Positions 7,156-7,257 of a DNA stretch of 7,257 bases are shown in pieces. The position numbers were made by a program, and so were the translations under genes. Location: the NCBI GenBank assembly GCA_023388555.1, contig JAEWGA010000045.1, forward strand, positions 1 to 7,257. Reading direction: 5' to 3'. Every line of letters begins with the position of its first letter. Positions within the stretch are counted from its first letter, which is position 1. The notes under the pieces are model-generated. The model did not search any database and had not been told where the DNA came from. It saw nothing but the letters and a program-made list of their open reading frames with translations. The DNA comes from Bacteroidota bacterium (lineage in GTDB: Bacteria; Bacteroidota; Bacteroidia; Bacteroidales; Porphyromonadaceae).

Positions 7156-7218
7156 AATACAATTATTATATGGTTGTATAATGCAACTGCTGTAAGGGGA
7201 TAAGCCCCACCCGTTGCA
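7153..7218 (-). repeat. Inverted repeats in the pgk leader, one covering the start codon
   Basis: Two dyads lie in the untranslated region upstream of pgk. CATAATACAA (7153-7162) faces TTGTATAATG (7174-7183) with nine of ten bases complementary and an 11-base loop; it includes the pgk start codon (7155-7153). Further upstream, TGCAAC (7182-7187) faces GTTGCA (7213-7218) and encloses GGGG/CCCC (7196-7199 and 7205-7208). The two outer arms overlap by two bases at 7182-7183. Folding of these could affect ribosome access, but the first stem is AT-rich and weak, so a role is only suggested. Confidence 0.35.
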
Positions 7219-7222
7219 CCCA

Positions 7223-7230
7223 CAAAAATA
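7223..7230 (-). promoter_or_regulatory. Probable -7 element of the pgk promoter
   Basis: TATTTTTG (7230-7223 on the minus strand) fits the Bacteroidetes -7 consensus TAnnTTTG and is about 68 bases upstream of the pgk start. The bases at the expected -33 position (about 7250-7254) do not resemble TTTG, and the window ends just beyond, so other upstream elements cannot be judged. Confidence 0.5.
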
Positions 7231-7257
7231 ACGAAAAATATCGCTTTATCGTTCCTT

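Overview
The window looks like a chromosomal segment of a member of the Bacteroidales (Bacteroidetes). Three things point there: the phosphoglycerate kinase has the lineage-typical sequence, including a Lys/Ala-rich insert after the LRF motif; promoters match the Bacteroidetes -7 consensus TAnnTTTG; and no gene start has a clear Shine-Dalgarno site. All convincing genes lie on the minus strand, so transcription reads right to left. The species cannot be named from the sequence.

Layout in transcription order: (1) 7156-7257, a leader with a TATTTTTG box and nested inverted repeats; (2) pgk, phosphoglycerate kinase (7155-5893), a complete housekeeping glycolysis gene; (3) a strong intrinsic terminator (5866-5815) whose U-tract runs straight into the -7 box of the next promoter (5817-5810); (4) a leader of about 110 bp with four small dyads; (5) a lipoprotein-type Gfo/Idh/MocA-fold protein of the GH109 class (5700-4276), probably an NAD-dependent alpha-N-acetylgalactosaminidase; (6) after an 18-bp gap, a 1345-residue secreted GH2 beta-galactosidase with a C-terminal F5/8-type (CBM32-like) carbohydrate-binding domain (4257-220); (7) an intrinsic terminator (about 200-158); (8) a clear Bacteroidetes promoter (84-53) and the first nine codons of another gene that runs off the left edge (27-1).

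The GH109-GH2 pair forms a compact two-gene unit bounded by terminators. Both products carry export signals, so they probably act in the periplasm or at the cell surface. Together they could remove alpha-GalNAc and then beta-galactose from host or dietary glycans such as mucin O-glycans or blood-group-A-type structures; the substrate is inference. No SusC/SusD, sulfatase, fucosidase or regulator is visible, so this is not a full polysaccharide utilisation locus within the window. No RNA genes, mobile elements, CRISPR arrays or phage genes were seen. No stretch longer than 300 bases lacks a gene. I found no evidence of a wholly new system; the points most worth a second look are the regulatory structures in the leaders and the domain architecture of the glycosidases.
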